In this document: positions 28,860 to 42,767 of the stretch, piece by piece
Position numbering within the stretch: position 1 is the stretch's first letter
Layout: every line of letters starts with the position of its first letter
Assembly (NCBI GenBank): GCA_039565995.1
Contig: CP154795.1
Span: 2,356,001 to 2,420,000 of the forward strand
Source: Propionibacteriaceae bacterium ZF39
Lineage (GTDB): Bacteria > Actinomycetota > Actinomycetes > Propionibacteriales > Propionibacteriaceae
Direction of reading: 5' to 3'
Length of the DNA: 64,000 nt
The notes under the pieces: model-generated
Told to the model about the DNA's origin: nothing
Database searches by the model: none
Seen by the model: only the letters and a program-made list of their open reading frames with translations
Position numbers and translations under genes: made by a program

Positions 28860-28866
<7 letters not shown>
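28432..28866 (+). CDS. HIT family protein
   Basis: 144 aa from ATG 28432. CIACAIAEG near the start provides a zinc-type CxxC, and the catalytic histidine triad is PHLHVHVVPR near residues 95-102. HIT hydrolases cleave nucleoside phosphate linkages such as AMP-lysine or Ap4A. The exact substrate is unknown. Its 3' end overlaps the convergent thiF/moeB gene by 7 bases. Confidence 0.92.
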
Positions 28867-31159
<2,293 letters not shown>

Positions 31160-31163
<4 letters not shown>

Positions 31164-32389
31164 CGTGTCTGTCCTTCGTTCGGGCCGCCCGAATGCCGCA
31201 GGGGGTCAGTGGCAGCGAGGTGATCATGATCGAGCGAGTGATCGCGGGCTGGATCCTGCTCGTGGGTGATGAGTTCGGCCAGCAGCCGGGCGGCGAGAGG
31301 GGCGAGCAACACACCGTGACGGAAATGCCCGGTGGAGACGAACAGGCCGGGCAGGCCGGTCGCGCCGAGATAGGGCAGGTCGTCGGGCGTACCCGGTCGT
31401 GCCCGCGCGGTCATCTCCCGGATCTCGCACTCCCCGATGGCCGGGACGAGCGCCCGAGCATCGTGCAGCAGCTGGTGGACGCCGTCGACGCGTACGCCCG
31501 CCACCCCGTCCTCCCGGCTCGTCGCCCCGAGCACGAGCGTGCGATCCTCGCGAGGCACGAGATAAACGGGCCGCCCGCCGACGAGACCGCGCACCGTCCG
31601 GGTCAGCAGGTGAGCCTCTCCCGGGGCCAGCAGGTGATCCGGCACGGCCAGCCGGAGGATGTCGCCGTGGACGGGCCGAAGGCGCAGGTCCAATCCGTCC
31701 GGGAGCCCTTCGAGGTGAGCCGCGCCGGTGCCGTTTGCGAGCACGACCGCGTCGGCTTCGAGTTGGGTTCCAGTGTCAAGGCGTACGCCGGCCACCCGCC
31801 CGTCGCGCGTCAGCAGGCCGGTCGCCTCGTGGGGCACGAACTGGGCCGGGCCGGCATCGTGACCGCCGGGCATCCCGAGTGGCTGGTTCTGCGTGAGGGC
31901 ATCGATGAGCGCGAGGGCCAGTTGTCGGGGATCGACCTGGTGGTCGCCGGCGATCTCCACGGCGGCCGAGAGTCGGGGACTGAGCCCCGGTTCGAGGCGC
32001 CGGGCCTCGCGGGTGGTCAGTCGATTCAGGGTCAGGCCGGCCTCGACCTGATGATCGGTGAGGTCGGCGAGCGTTCGCGCATCGGCGGGGTCGACGGCGA
32101 CCACCAGCGTCGGCTCCCGGCGATAGCCCGTGGGCAGGTCGGTGGCCGCGGCCACGTCTGTGAGGAACGGTCCGTACTCCCCTGCCGCCGCGACCATGAG
32201 CGGCAGCAAGGCTTCCTGTCCGTATTGCACCTCCGACACCGGCGCCAGCATCCCGGCGGCGGCGTGCGTAGCACCGCTTCCGGGTTCGGGATCGATCACG
32301 GCCACGCGTACGCCTCTGCGGCGCAGTTCGAACGCAGCGGCCAGCCCGACGATCCCGGCACCCACCACGATGACGCGCTCTGGCGACAC
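31160..32389 (-). CDS. thiO: Glycine oxidase ThiO
   Basis: 409 aa FAD enzyme of the DAO family. The Rossmann FAD site is VVGAGIVGLAAAFELRRRG, and STGHFRHGVLLAPLAARLL is the C-terminal substrate/FAD region. ThiO oxidises glycine to dehydroglycine for ThiG, the aerobic route in actinobacteria. It is the first gene of thiO-thiS-thiG-thiF and begins directly after a TPP riboswitch. Confidence 0.93.
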
Positions 32390-32392
32390 GGC

Positions 32393-32478
32393 TTCCTCCC
32401 TCCGGCGGCATGACCCGCATCAGGTTGTCCGGTCGGCGCCTCACGCCCTCTCAGCCCGCTGCGGTGGCCTGGGTCCAG
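32393..32478 (-). promoter_or_regulatory. TPP riboswitch (THI element)
   Basis: On the minus strand the leader reads GCGGGCTGAGAGGGC, then CCGGACAACCTGATGCGGG and GTCATGCCGCCGGAGGG. These are the conserved CUGAGA and ACCUGAU-GGRUNAUGCC blocks of the TPP aptamer. It ends a few bases before the thiO start, so ligand binding most likely hides the ribosome binding region. It makes the whole thi operon respond to thiamine pyrophosphate. Confidence 0.92.
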
Positions 32479-32582
32479 TGACGCAGGCGGGGACGGGCTC
32501 CCGTGGAATTCCGGCGTACGCGCCGGATCCCCAGAGTCTAGATGATCTGCCCGAGCGCCGGGCCAGGGGACATGGGGGTGTG

Positions 32583-32620
32583 AGTGCGGCCGTATGCGAT
32601 TGCTTCCGCACGGAAGCACC
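32583..32620 (-). repeat. Short hairpin repeat, copy 2
   Basis: On the minus strand: TGCTTCCG-tg-CGGAAGCA followed by ATCGCATACGGCCGCAC. This matches copy 1 (12910-12948) in the hairpin, in the RTYGCATA block and in GCCGCAC. Confidence 0.65.
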
Positions 32621-32939
32621 GAACCCTGGTGACCTCGAGCGAGACTTCCGTCGCCTCGACGTCAGACCCGGCGCGGGTTCAGCTTGCCTCCCCGCACAGA
32701 CGAGCGCGTACGCCGGCAGACTCTCGAACGGCCCCCGCCGCGACACGCCGACACGTGAACTCGGGACGTGGCATCTGGCACAACCTCCACCGCGACACCG
32801 CGCGCCCCCTCCGAAGTCGTGCCAGCTGGCAGACCGCACGCAGGTCCCCGGGCGTGTCGACCCAGTGCGACGGAGAGACTCGAGGCAAGACATCAGAAGA
32901 GCACCCGGGCAGATGTAGGTACCCGGACAGAAGTGGCCG

Positions 32940-32969
32940 AAGGGGCCCGGGACGAATCCCGGACCCCTT
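32940..32969 (-). terminator. Terminator of acnA
   Basis: AAGGGG-C-CCGGGA pairs with TCCCGG-A-CCCCTT around a CGAA loop: a 12-bp stem with a single internal mismatch, downstream of acnA on its strand. Confidence 0.8.
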
Positions 32970-32982
32970 CTGGTGTCGTGCG

Positions 32983-33055
32983 TGTCAGGCCTTGGCCATG
33001 TTGCCCACCAAGGCTGCTTGTCAGGCCTTGGCCATGTTGCCCGCCAGGCTGCTTG

Positions 33056-33076
<21 letters not shown>
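32983..33076. repeat. Three tandem copies of the acnA 3' end
   Basis: A block starting TGTCAGGCCTTGGCCATGTT occurs at 32983, 33019 and 33054, spaced 36 and 35 bases. The copy at 33054 is the true end of acnA (codons for N-M-A-K-A-stop). The other two lie downstream of the stop and are not translated as part of it. Confidence 0.9.
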
Positions 33077-35959
<2,883 letters not shown>

Positions 35960-36017
35960 GGAATCAACTCCCGGACTCGTTGTTTTCTCCCGAGGCGTGC
36001 GTTGCCCCGCGTAAGTC

Positions 36018-36031
36018 TCTTGACGTCAAGA
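36018..36031. promoter_or_regulatory. Perfect palindrome in the acnA promoter region
   Basis: TCTTGACGTCAAGA is a perfect 14-bp palindrome about 60 bases before the acnA start. Read on the minus strand, its TTGACG could itself serve as a -35 box. It is a candidate operator. No TetR-type acnR gene is adjacent. Confidence 0.4.
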
Positions 36032-36220
36032 TACCACCGGAGGTGAAGTGCTCCCGGCGATCGCTCGCTATCCGGCAGCCATTCTGCCGCGATTCCGGGC
36101 CTCCAGCCACGGAATCCAGTCCGCGGCGGGGCGCTCCGGTGGTGGCAGTTCACGTGGCCGCCGGCTCGCTGCACCACTTGTTCGATCGCTGCCACAGTTG
36201 CAACTGGGGCATCACGTCCA

Positions 36221-37366
36221 TTACTGGTGCGCCGCGGGCTGGAGGATGGCGACGCACTCGATGTGGTGAGTCTGCGGGAACAGGTCGAAGGCCCGCAGGG
36301 AGCGGACCTCCCACCCGAGTTCCCGGGCGTACGCCAGGTCGCGCCCGAGCGCGGCTGGGTCGCACGCGACGTAGGCGATCGCGCGGGGCTGCCGGCGGCT
36401 GATCTGCTCCATCACGGCCCGGCCCGCACCGGCGCGGGGTGGGTCGAGGACGACCAGATCGGTCCGCCCCGGCAGATCGCGGAGGGCCTTCTCCACGCGC
36501 CCGACGGTGAACCGCGCTCCCGGCACATTGCGTCGGGCGTGGTTGACGGCACTCTTCGCCGACTCGACGCCCCACATGCTCACCTCTCGATCGGCGAGGG
36601 CTCCGGCGAACAGGCCCACCCCGCAATAGAGGTCGAACCCCTTCTCCCCCGCCGCCGGATCGAGCCCCTCGATCACGGCATCGACCAGCGTGTCGGCCGC
36701 CGCGGGATGTCCCTGCCAGAAGCCGGCGAAGTCAACGGTGAAATCCCGCCCGGCGGCGTGTTCGGTGATCTCGCCCCGGTCCCGCGGGGATCCCACGTTC
36801 ACACCGTCGGCGCTGCTCACGACGAGCAACTCGTCCCCGCCGGCAGACACCTCCCCCAGCGTCCGGGGATCAACCACGGCGATCGCGCACCCCTGATCGG
36901 GCAACGGGACCACATCGTGCGAGCGATGAGCCTTCAGGCCCAGTCCGGCCCCGCTGGACTGATAGCGCATCCGCGTACGCCAGCCCCACACCGGCTCGAC
37001 AGCCTCGACGACACCCTCCCAGTCGACTCCGCCGAGCCGGCGTACCTGTTCGGCGACGACCCGGCGCTTCAGCTCGCGCTGCGCCTCCTCGGTCGCATGC
37101 TGGAAATCGCAGCCGCCACACCCACCCGGGTGGAAGACCGGGCACGGCGGCGTACGCCGATCCGGAGACGCCACCACGATCTCGACCGCATCGCCACGCC
37201 AGAACCGGTCGTGGGACGTATCGGTGATCCGCACCCGCACGGTCTCCCCCGGCAGCGCGTGGCGGACGAAGATCACCCGGCCGTCGTGGCGTGCGACGCA
37301 ATGCCCACCGTGGGCGACGTCGCCGACCTCGACCGGCCCGATGGGGTCAACGGGGACGTCGCTCAT
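36221..37366 (-). CDS. TRAM-domain class I SAM-dependent RNA (uracil-5) methyltransferase
   Basis: 381 aa from ATG 37366. An N-terminal TRAM domain (VEVGDVAHGGHCVARHDGRV) precedes the [4Fe-4S] cysteines CPVFHPGGCGGC. The SAM-binding motif is DLYCGVGLFAG, and the catalytic region is YVACDPAALGRDL. This matches the TrmA/RlmC/RlmD family that makes 5-methyluridine in rRNA or tRNA. The orthologue in M. tuberculosis is Rv2689c. It overlaps the APC permease stop by ATGA, so the two are one operon. Confidence 0.93.
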   Translation of the reverse strand: MSDVPVDPIGPVEVGDVAHGGHCVARHDGRVIFVRHALPGETVRVRITDTSHDRFWRGDAVEIVVASPDRRTPPCPVFHPGGCGGCDFQHATEEAQRELKRRVVAEQVRRLGGVDWEGVVEAVEPVWGWRTRMRYQSSGAGLGLKAHRSHDVVPLPDQGCAIAVVDPRTLGEVSAGGDELLVVSSADGVNVGSPRDRGEITEHAAGRDFTVDFAGFWQGHPAAADTLVDAVIEGLDPAAGEKGFDLYCGVGLFAGALADREVSMWGVESAKSAVNHARRNVPGARFTVGRVEKALRDLPGRTDLVVLDPPRAGAGRAVMEQISRRQPRAIAYVACDPAALGRDLAYARELGWEVRSLRAFDLFPQTHHIECVAILQPAAHQ

Positions 37367-39432
37367 GCGTCGTGATCCTTCGGCTCGACTGCGGGGGAAC
37401 CGGTGCCGATCATGCGATAGGCCATGGGATCCTCGCGCTCCATCCGATCGATGGCTGCGGAGGAGGACTTGAGCAGGTAGGGCACCGACGTGACCATAAC
37501 GCCCGGGGTGAAATGGAGTCGCGTACGCAGGATCAGGCCGGTCTGGTTGTGCAGCAGTCCCTCCCACCAGTGTCCGACGACCAGCTCGGGCACATAGACG
37601 CACACCACGTCGCGGGGACTGGTCTTGCGCAGCTCGCGGACGTACTTGAGGACCGGACCGATGACCTCCCGATAGGGCGAGGCGATGACGCGGAGGGGTA
37701 CGCCCAGGTCGGCGGCGTGCCACTGCTCCAGGAGGACGCGGGTCTCGTCGGGATCGACGTCGGTGGTGAGGGCCTCGATGCTCGACGGGCGCGAAGCCTT
37801 GGCGAACATGACCGCCCGCAGCGTCGGCTTGTTGATCTGGGAGACGACCACGACGGCGTGGACGCGGCTCGGCAGCGTCCGTTCACCGCCGGTCCACGCG
37901 GTCTCACGCGCCACCGCGTTGTAGTGACTCTTCACCCACTTCATCACGACAGACACCAGCCCCATGGCCAGCAGCGCCATCCAGGCGCCGTGGGTGAACT
38001 TCGAGATGAGGACCACCACGAGCACCGTGCCCGTGCAGGTGAGGCCGATGGCATTGATGATCCGCGAGCGCTGCATCTTCGAGCGGCGGGCCGGATCCTG
38101 TTCCTCGCGCAGGTGCCGAGTCCAGTGCCGCATCATGCCGAGCTGGCTGACGGTGAACGAGACGAAGACACCGACCACATAGAGCTGGATGAGCTTGGTG
38201 ACATCGGCCTGGAAGGCCACGACCAACGCAACCGCGGCGATCGCAAGGGCCACGATGCCGTTGCTGAACGCGAGCCGGTCGCCGCGGGTGTGGAGCTGCC
38301 TCGGCATATAACCGTCGCGGGCGAGGATCGAGCCCAGCACGGGGAACCCGTTGAACGCGGTGTTGGCGGCCAGGAACAGGATGATCATCGTCGCCGCGAC
38401 GATGAAATAGAACGCCGGCCGGAAGTCGCTGAACACCGTGGCCGCGAGCTGGCCCATGACCGTGTCGACGTGGACGTCCTGGCGTACGCCGTCGAGCGTG
38501 AAATAGGCGCCACCGGTGTCGTCGAGCACGTGGACCCTGGTCAGATTGGCCAGCGCGATGATGCCGAGCAGCATGGTGACCGCGATCGATCCGAGCAGGA
38601 GCAGGGTCGCGGCGGCGTTGTGGGACTTGGGCCGGCGAAAGGCGGGTACGCCGTTAGAGATCGCCTCGACCCCCGTCAGGGCGGCGCAACCGGAGGAGAA
38701 CGCGCGCGCCAGCAGGAAGATCATCATCACGCCGGTGAACTGCTGATAGATCGGATCGCCCACAACCTCGTAGTGCGCGGTCGGGGATTCGAGAGTCTCT
38801 CCGAGACCGAAGATGCGGAACAGGCCCCAGCCGACCATGACCAGGACGCCGATCATGAAGGCATAGGTCGGGATCGCGAACACGGTCCCCGACTCGCGCA
38901 CCCCCCGCAGGTTGAGGCCCATCAGGATGACGATGATGATCGCCGCGGCCGTGGCCTCGTGGCCGATCAGGAACGGCAGTGCTGCCTTGGCGTTCTGGAC
39001 GCCCGAGGAGACCGAGACGGCGACCGTCAGCACATAGTCGACGAGCAGCGCACTGGCCACGGTGAGCCCGGCGTTGGGGCCGAGATTGACGGTTGCGACC
39101 TCGTAGTCACCGCCACCCGACGGATAGGCGTGGACGTTCTGGCGATAGGACGCCACGACGACAAGCATCACGAAGGCGACGAGCAGCCCGATCCACCACG
39201 AGAACATGAATCCGGCCATGCCGGCCAGCGACAGTGTGAGCAGAATCTCGTCCGGGGCGTACGCCACCGAGGAGAGCGCATCCGAGGCGAAGACCGGCAG
39301 TGCGATCCTCTTGGGAAGCAGTGTTTCCGACAGCTGCGCACTGGAGAGCTTCCGCCCCAGCAACAGACGCTTGATGCCGTCCGACAGGTTCACAGCGGCA
39401 CTGTACGCCTGCGCGAACCTCGCGCCGTCCAT
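37363..39432 (-). CDS. APC-superfamily permease, KimA-like
   Basis: Up to 689 aa with about 12 membrane segments and a soluble C-terminal domain of ~200 residues. The N-terminus KRIALPVFASDALSSVAYAPDEIL is the signature of the group related to the potassium transporter KimA. A GTG at 39393, 6 bases after TACAGT, is an alternative start and fits homologue length better than ATG 39432. Its partner genes in other actinobacteria are two TrkA proteins, here on the opposite strand 1.9 kb away. Potassium as substrate is an inference. Confidence 0.88.
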   Translation of the reverse strand: MDGARFAQAYSAAVNLSDGIKRLLLGRKLSSAQLSETLLPKRIALPVFASDALSSVAYAPDEILLTLSLAGMAGFMFSWWIGLLVAFVMLVVVASYRQNVHAYPSGGGDYEVATVNLGPNAGLTVASALLVDYVLTVAVSVSSGVQNAKAALPFLIGHEATAAAIIIVILMGLNLRGVRESGTVFAIPTYAFMIGVLVMVGWGLFRIFGLGETLESPTAHYEVVGDPIYQQFTGVMMIFLLARAFSSGCAALTGVEAISNGVPAFRRPKSHNAAATLLLLGSIAVTMLLGIIALANLTRVHVLDDTGGAYFTLDGVRQDVHVDTVMGQLAATVFSDFRPAFYFIVAATMIILFLAANTAFNGFPVLGSILARDGYMPRQLHTRGDRLAFSNGIVALAIAAVALVVAFQADVTKLIQLYVVGVFVSFTVSQLGMMRHWTRHLREEQDPARRSKMQRSRIINAIGLTCTGTVLVVVLISKFTHGAWMALLAMGLVSVVMKWVKSHYNAVARETAWTGGERTLPSRVHAVVVVSQINKPTLRAVMFAKASRPSSIEALTTDVDPDETRVLLEQWHAADLGVPLRVIASPYREVIGPVLKYVRELRKTSPRDVVCVYVPELVVGHWWEGLLHNQTGLILRTRLHFTPGVMVTSVPYLLKSSSAAIDRMEREDPMAYRMIGTGSPAVEPKDHDA

Positions 39433-39479
39433 TCTTCGAAAGCTGTAATAGCCCGGGGGTTCCCGGACAGGTACGGGGT

Positions 39480-40016
39480 GTGAGGCAGTTGAATGCAGAA
39501 CAGCGCATGCGGACGGTGTTCGCCGCGAACTATGGCGATGTCGTCCGGTTCGTCCAGCGCCGGACGGGCCCCGAACGGGCCGAGGACGTTGCCGCCGAGA
39601 CCTTCCTGGTCGCCTGGCGGCGCATCGAGGAGATGCCGGTCGATCCCGGGGATGCCCGGGCCTGGCTGTTCGGCGTCGCGCGGAATTGCCTCCTCAACGA
39701 GCGCCGGTCGGAACGGCGGCGCGACGGTCTGGCCGTGCGGCTGGCCGAGCATCCCGCGCCGACCGGAGCCCACGATCCGGCCGACGTCGTGGCACCGCGG
39801 CTCGATCTCGCCGCGGCCTGGCGCCGGCTGAGCGACGACGACCAGGAGGTCCTCGCCCTCGCCGTGTTCGAGCAGCTCAGCGCCCAACAGGCGGCGCTCG
39901 TCCTCGGCACCTCGGCCGGCGCCGTTCGCGTACGCCTCAGCCGCGCCCGCGCTCGCCTGCGCACCCATCTCGAATCACCCGACCTGTCATCCCACTCCCC
40001 GGAGGTATCCCGATGA
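39480..40016 (+). CDS. ECF-type RNA polymerase sigma factor
   Basis: 178 aa. Region 2 is seen in FAANYGDVVRFVQRRTGPERAEDVAAETFLVAWRR, in part, and region 4 in LSDDDQEVLALAVFEQLSAQQAALVLGTSAGAVRVRLSRARARL. Regions 1 and 3 are absent, as in ECF factors. It starts with GTG and overlaps the next gene (ATGA at 40013-40016), which encodes a membrane protein. The pair is placed between the APC permease and TrkA genes, which are normally adjacent. Confidence 0.92.
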   Translation: MRQLNAEQRMRTVFAANYGDVVRFVQRRTGPERAEDVAAETFLVAWRRIEEMPVDPGDARAWLFGVARNCLLNERRSERRRDGLAVRLAEHPAPTGAHDPADVVAPRLDLAAAWRRLSDDDQEVLALAVFEQLSAQQAALVLGTSAGAVRVRLSRARARLRTHLESPDLSSHSPEVSR

Positions 40017-41149
40017 GCACCGACGACGACACCCGTCTCGACGACCTGCTGCGCTCCTTCGACGCCGCCGATCCCGAACTCGACGACCTCGCCCGCCGGC
40101 GCGGCGACGCGCTCCTCGAGCGCATCCTCGCCACCCCGATGGCTGAGGAGCGAGGAACGAGCGTCTCGAAGCCAACCCCTCTCGCACCCCGCCGCACCCG
40201 ACTGCGGTGGCTGGCGATCCCCGCGGCCGCCGCTGCGTTCGCCCTGGTGGCGAGCCTGTGGCCGGGGTTCGGGTCGCGTGGGCAGGCGTACGCGTCCTGG
40301 ACCCCGACGCCGATTCCCGTGACGGGGGAGCTGCGGGACAAGACCACCGATGCGTGCGTGACACAACTGGCTTCCGTCGAGAAGGACTATCCCGGTCAGG
40401 GTCCCGAGCGGCCGGTGGCCGGGGTTGACACGGCCCGCATCCTGATCGCCGAACAACGCGGGGACTATGTCTTCGTGGCCGTCGCCACCGACGTCGGCGC
40501 GAATTGGTCCTGCCTGTTCGAGGCCAGGCGCCCGAATTATCCGATCTCGGCCGGGGGCGGGATCCCCTCTGCCATGTCCCCCGCGCCCGCCCCTCTCGCG
40601 CCCGAGCAACTCGAGGGCGGCGGTGGCGGGATGAGCGGCAGCCGGGAAGGTAGCTTTGCGAGTACGCAGGGTCGCGTCGGATCGGACGTCCGCGGCGTCA
40701 CTATCCACGCGGGCGGCAAGACGGTCGAGGCCTCCGTGAACGACGGTACGTTCGCCGCCTGGTGGCCCATCGAGGACTTCAAGCCGTCCCTCGTCGACAA
40801 CATCACATTCGATGTCACCCTCAGTGACGGTCGCGTCCTGACCAATGTCGACGGCGGGATCATGTCCCCGATGCCCGGCCCGCGCGAGGTCGGCCGCGTC
40901 AGCCTGGGTGCCGGCACCGACAACCGCGCCACCATCGACGGTTTCGCCGGCGACGAGGTGTCGGCTGTCACGGTGCATCTGCCGGGCGGGCGGGAGTTTC
41001 CAGCGGCGATGGACGGACGCTCGTTCCATGTCGGCTATGACCTGCCCAAGGGCACCTATGACCCCGGCATCGACACCGTCGATCTGACGTTCACCCTGAC
41101 CCTGACCGACGGCACGGTCCTCCCCCACACCAAAGCCATCACCCGCTGA
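40013..41149 (+). CDS. Membrane-anchored partner protein of the ECF sigma factor
   Basis: 378 aa. A cytoplasmic N-terminus (LDDLLRSFDAADPELDDLARRRGDALLERIL) is followed by one membrane segment (LAIPAAAAAFALVASLWPGF, about residues 64-83) and a large extracytoplasmic part. That part holds two copies of one module: VRGVTIHAGGKTVEASVNDG... with ITFDVTLSDGRVL, and VSAVTVHLPGGREFPAAMDG... with LTFTLTLTDGTVL. The position suggests an anti-sigma factor or sensor, but the zinc anti-sigma HxxxCxxC motif is absent. The family is not recognised. Confidence 0.75.
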   Translation: MSTDDDTRLDDLLRSFDAADPELDDLARRRGDALLERILATPMAEERGTSVSKPTPLAPRRTRLRWLAIPAAAAAFALVASLWPGFGSRGQAYASWTPTPIPVTGELRDKTTDACVTQLASVEKDYPGQGPERPVAGVDTARILIAEQRGDYVFVAVATDVGANWSCLFEARRPNYPISAGGGIPSAMSPAPAPLAPEQLEGGGGGMSGSREGSFASTQGRVGSDVRGVTIHAGGKTVEASVNDGTFAAWWPIEDFKPSLVDNITFDVTLSDGRVLTNVDGGIMSPMPGPREVGRVSLGAGTDNRATIDGFAGDEVSAVTVHLPGGREFPAAMDGRSFHVGYDLPKGTYDPGIDTVDLTFTLTLTDGTVLPHTKAITR

Positions 41150-41296
41150 ACGCCCCAGAACGCAACCCCCGAGAGGGAGCGTCCCCTGGGCTGCTCCGCG
41201 GAGCCCGAGGCGTACGCCGGCGGCCGCAAACGTCCAGCCGAAAAGCAGACGTGGCGTACGCCGAAGCGACGCGGAGCAGAGCGACCGCGGGGGGTC

Positions 41297-41314
41297 CGGG
41301 GGGTCGTCCCCCCG
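41297..41314. terminator. GC-only hairpin between the sigma operon and trkA genes
   Basis: CGGGGGG-tcgt-CCCCCCG. It is almost the same as the hairpin at 18602-18620, including the preceding GGTC, so it belongs to a repeated terminator-like family. A second hairpin (GGGCTGCTCC/GGAGCCC) lies near 41190. Confidence 0.5.
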
Positions 41315-41336
41315 ACTGCGAGCGCCAGCGAAGCAG

Positions 41337-41342
41337 TAGATT
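41337..41342 (+). promoter_or_regulatory. Predicted -10 of the first trkA gene (leaderless)
   Basis: TAGATT ends 7 bases before GTG 41349. Confidence 0.5.
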
Positions 41343-41348
41343 TACATC

Positions 41349-42011
41349 GTGCACATAGTGATCATGGGCTGCGGCCGGGTGGGTTCCCGCCTGGCGAACA
41401 GCCTGGAGAAGCGAGGCCACAGCGTCGCGGTGATCGACATCGACGTGGAGGCGTTCCGGCGGCTCGGGCCGACGTTCGCGGGCCGCACCGTGAAGGGCGT
41501 CGGGTTCGACCGCGATGTGCTGATCCGGGCGGGCATCGAGAAGGCCGAGGGGTTCGCCGCCGTGTCGAGCGGTGACAACTCGAACATCCTCGCGGCGCGG
41601 GTGGTGCGGGAGTTCTTCGACGTGGAGAACGTCGTCGCCCGCATCTATGACCCGGGTCGCGCGGAGGTCTATGAGCGGCTCGGCATCCCGACCGTGGCAA
41701 CGGTGCGGTGGGCGGCCGACAAGGTGCTGCGGCGATTGCTGCCGGGCGGATCGGAGCCGGTGTGGCGCGACCAGTCGGGAGCCGTCCGCCTGACCGAGGT
41801 GCATGTCCATCCCGACTGGGTCGGTCATACGATCGGCCGGATGCAGGAGGCGGCGCGGACGCCCATCCCGTTCCTCCTGCGCGTCGGCAGCGGCATCGTG
41901 CCGCGGGCGGACACGATCTTCCAGGACGGCGACCTGGCGTACGCCGCATGTGAGACCGAGCGCGTCAGCGACGTCGAGAGCGTGCTCGGCGCCCCGCCCC
42001 GACGCCACTGA
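41349..42011 (+). CDS. TrkA-type K+ transport regulatory protein, copy 1
   Basis: 220 aa from GTG 41349. The RCK_N Rossmann domain begins HIVIMGCGRVGSRLANSLE with VAVIDIDVEAF, and a TrkA_C domain follows (VHPDWVGHTIGRM). It binds NAD(H) or nucleotides and gates a potassium channel or transporter. It matches CeoB (Rv2691) in the conserved order. Confidence 0.92.
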   Translation: MHIVIMGCGRVGSRLANSLEKRGHSVAVIDIDVEAFRRLGPTFAGRTVKGVGFDRDVLIRAGIEKAEGFAAVSSGDNSNILAARVVREFFDVENVVARIYDPGRAEVYERLGIPTVATVRWAADKVLRRLLPGGSEPVWRDQSGAVRLTEVHVHPDWVGHTIGRMQEAARTPIPFLLRVGSGIVPRADTIFQDGDLAYAACETERVSDVESVLGAPPRRH

Positions 42012-42046
42012 CCGCCGACTCCACCACGACCAGGACAGGGACCACC

Positions 42047-42748
42047 ATGCGCATCGCCATCACCGGGGCCGGGAACGTCGGCCGCTCCATCGCGCGGGAA
42101 CTGCTCGCGAACGGCCACCAGGTCCTGCTGATCGACAAGGACCCGAAGGCCATCAAGACCGAGTCAGTGCCGGATGCGGAGTGGCTGCTGGCTGATGCCT
42201 GCGAGCTGTCCTCCCTCGAGGAGGCCGGCCTCGACTCGTGCGATGTCGCGATCGCGGCGACGGGTGACGACAAGGCCAATCTGGTGCACTCGTTGCTGGC
42301 GAAGACCGAGTTCGGCGTACCCCGCACGGTCGGCCGGGTCAATCACCCCGGCAACGAGTGGATGTTCGACGAGGTGTGGGGCGTGGATGTCTCGGTGTCG
42401 ACGCCGCGGCTCATGTGTGCGCTGGTCGAGGAGGCCGTGACGGTCGGCGACCTGGTGCGCCTGTTCACGTTCAAGGACGGCTCGACCAACCTGGTCGAGA
42501 TGACCCTGCCCGACGACAGCCCCTGGATCGGTCGGCGCCTCGACGAGTTGGTGCTGCCGGGTGACACGGTCCTGGTCGCGATCATCCGCGACGGGCACGC
42601 GATGGCCCCCGACAAGGATGGTGCGCTCGAGGGCGGCGATGAGTTGCTCTTCGTGACCGCTCCCGATCACGAGCGCTCCCTGGCCGACATGCTCACCGCC
42701 GAAGGCGCCACACCCCGCGTCGTGTCACAGCCCGACCTGGCGTACTGA
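42047..42748 (+). CDS. TrkA-type K+ transport regulatory protein, copy 2
   Basis: 233 aa. RCK_N: MRIAITGAGNVGRSIARELLANG with VLLIDKDPKAI. RCK_C: FTFKDGSTNLVEMTLPDDSP and ELVLPGDTVLVAIIRDG. It is a paralogue of the gene 35 bases upstream and matches CeoC (Rv2692). The two probably form a heteromeric ring that controls the APC permease on the opposite strand. Confidence 0.93.
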   Translation: MRIAITGAGNVGRSIARELLANGHQVLLIDKDPKAIKTESVPDAEWLLADACELSSLEEAGLDSCDVAIAATGDDKANLVHSLLAKTEFGVPRTVGRVNHPGNEWMFDEVWGVDVSVSTPRLMCALVEEAVTVGDLVRLFTFKDGSTNLVEMTLPDDSPWIGRRLDELVLPGDTVLVAIIRDGHAMAPDKDGALEGGDELLFVTAPDHERSLADMLTAEGATPRVVSQPDLAY

Positions 42749-42767
42749 CCCCCGGGGCCGGCCCCGC

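Larger units (their letters stand above)
32479..33055. other. Gap between thi operon and acnA, about 575 bp
   Basis: No gene is supported. It contains the thi leader with a -10-like TAGACT (minus strand, 32535-32540) and an inverted repeat GGATCCGGCG/CGCCGGAATTCC around 32508-32535. It also holds a short hairpin repeat (32583-32620), a weak inverted repeat CTGGCAC/GTGCCAG near 32775 and 32822, the acnA terminator and a duplicated acnA 3' end. Confidence 0.6.

Noticed and set aside
32774-32828. Inverted repeat CTGGCAC / GTGCCAG as a possible operator or small RNA
   Set aside because: The match is only 7-10 bp with a long spacer in GC-rich DNA and no promoter or conserved context, so it is within chance.
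32130-32918. Open frames in the gap between the thi operon and acnA
   Set aside because: They run antisense over thiO and the TPP riboswitch and then through hairpins. Codon pattern and composition (Arg/Pro/Ser-rich) are typical of shadow frames.
36195-36206. CAGTTGCAACTG palindrome just upstream (genomic left) of the TRAM methyltransferase stop
   Set aside because: It is a single 12-bp palindrome downstream of the gene, with no repeat partner and too little stem to be a terminator.
37291-39483. 730-codon open frame opposite the APC permease
   Set aside because: It consists of His/Asp/Arg/Gln-rich antisense translation of membrane segments and extends over the real start region.
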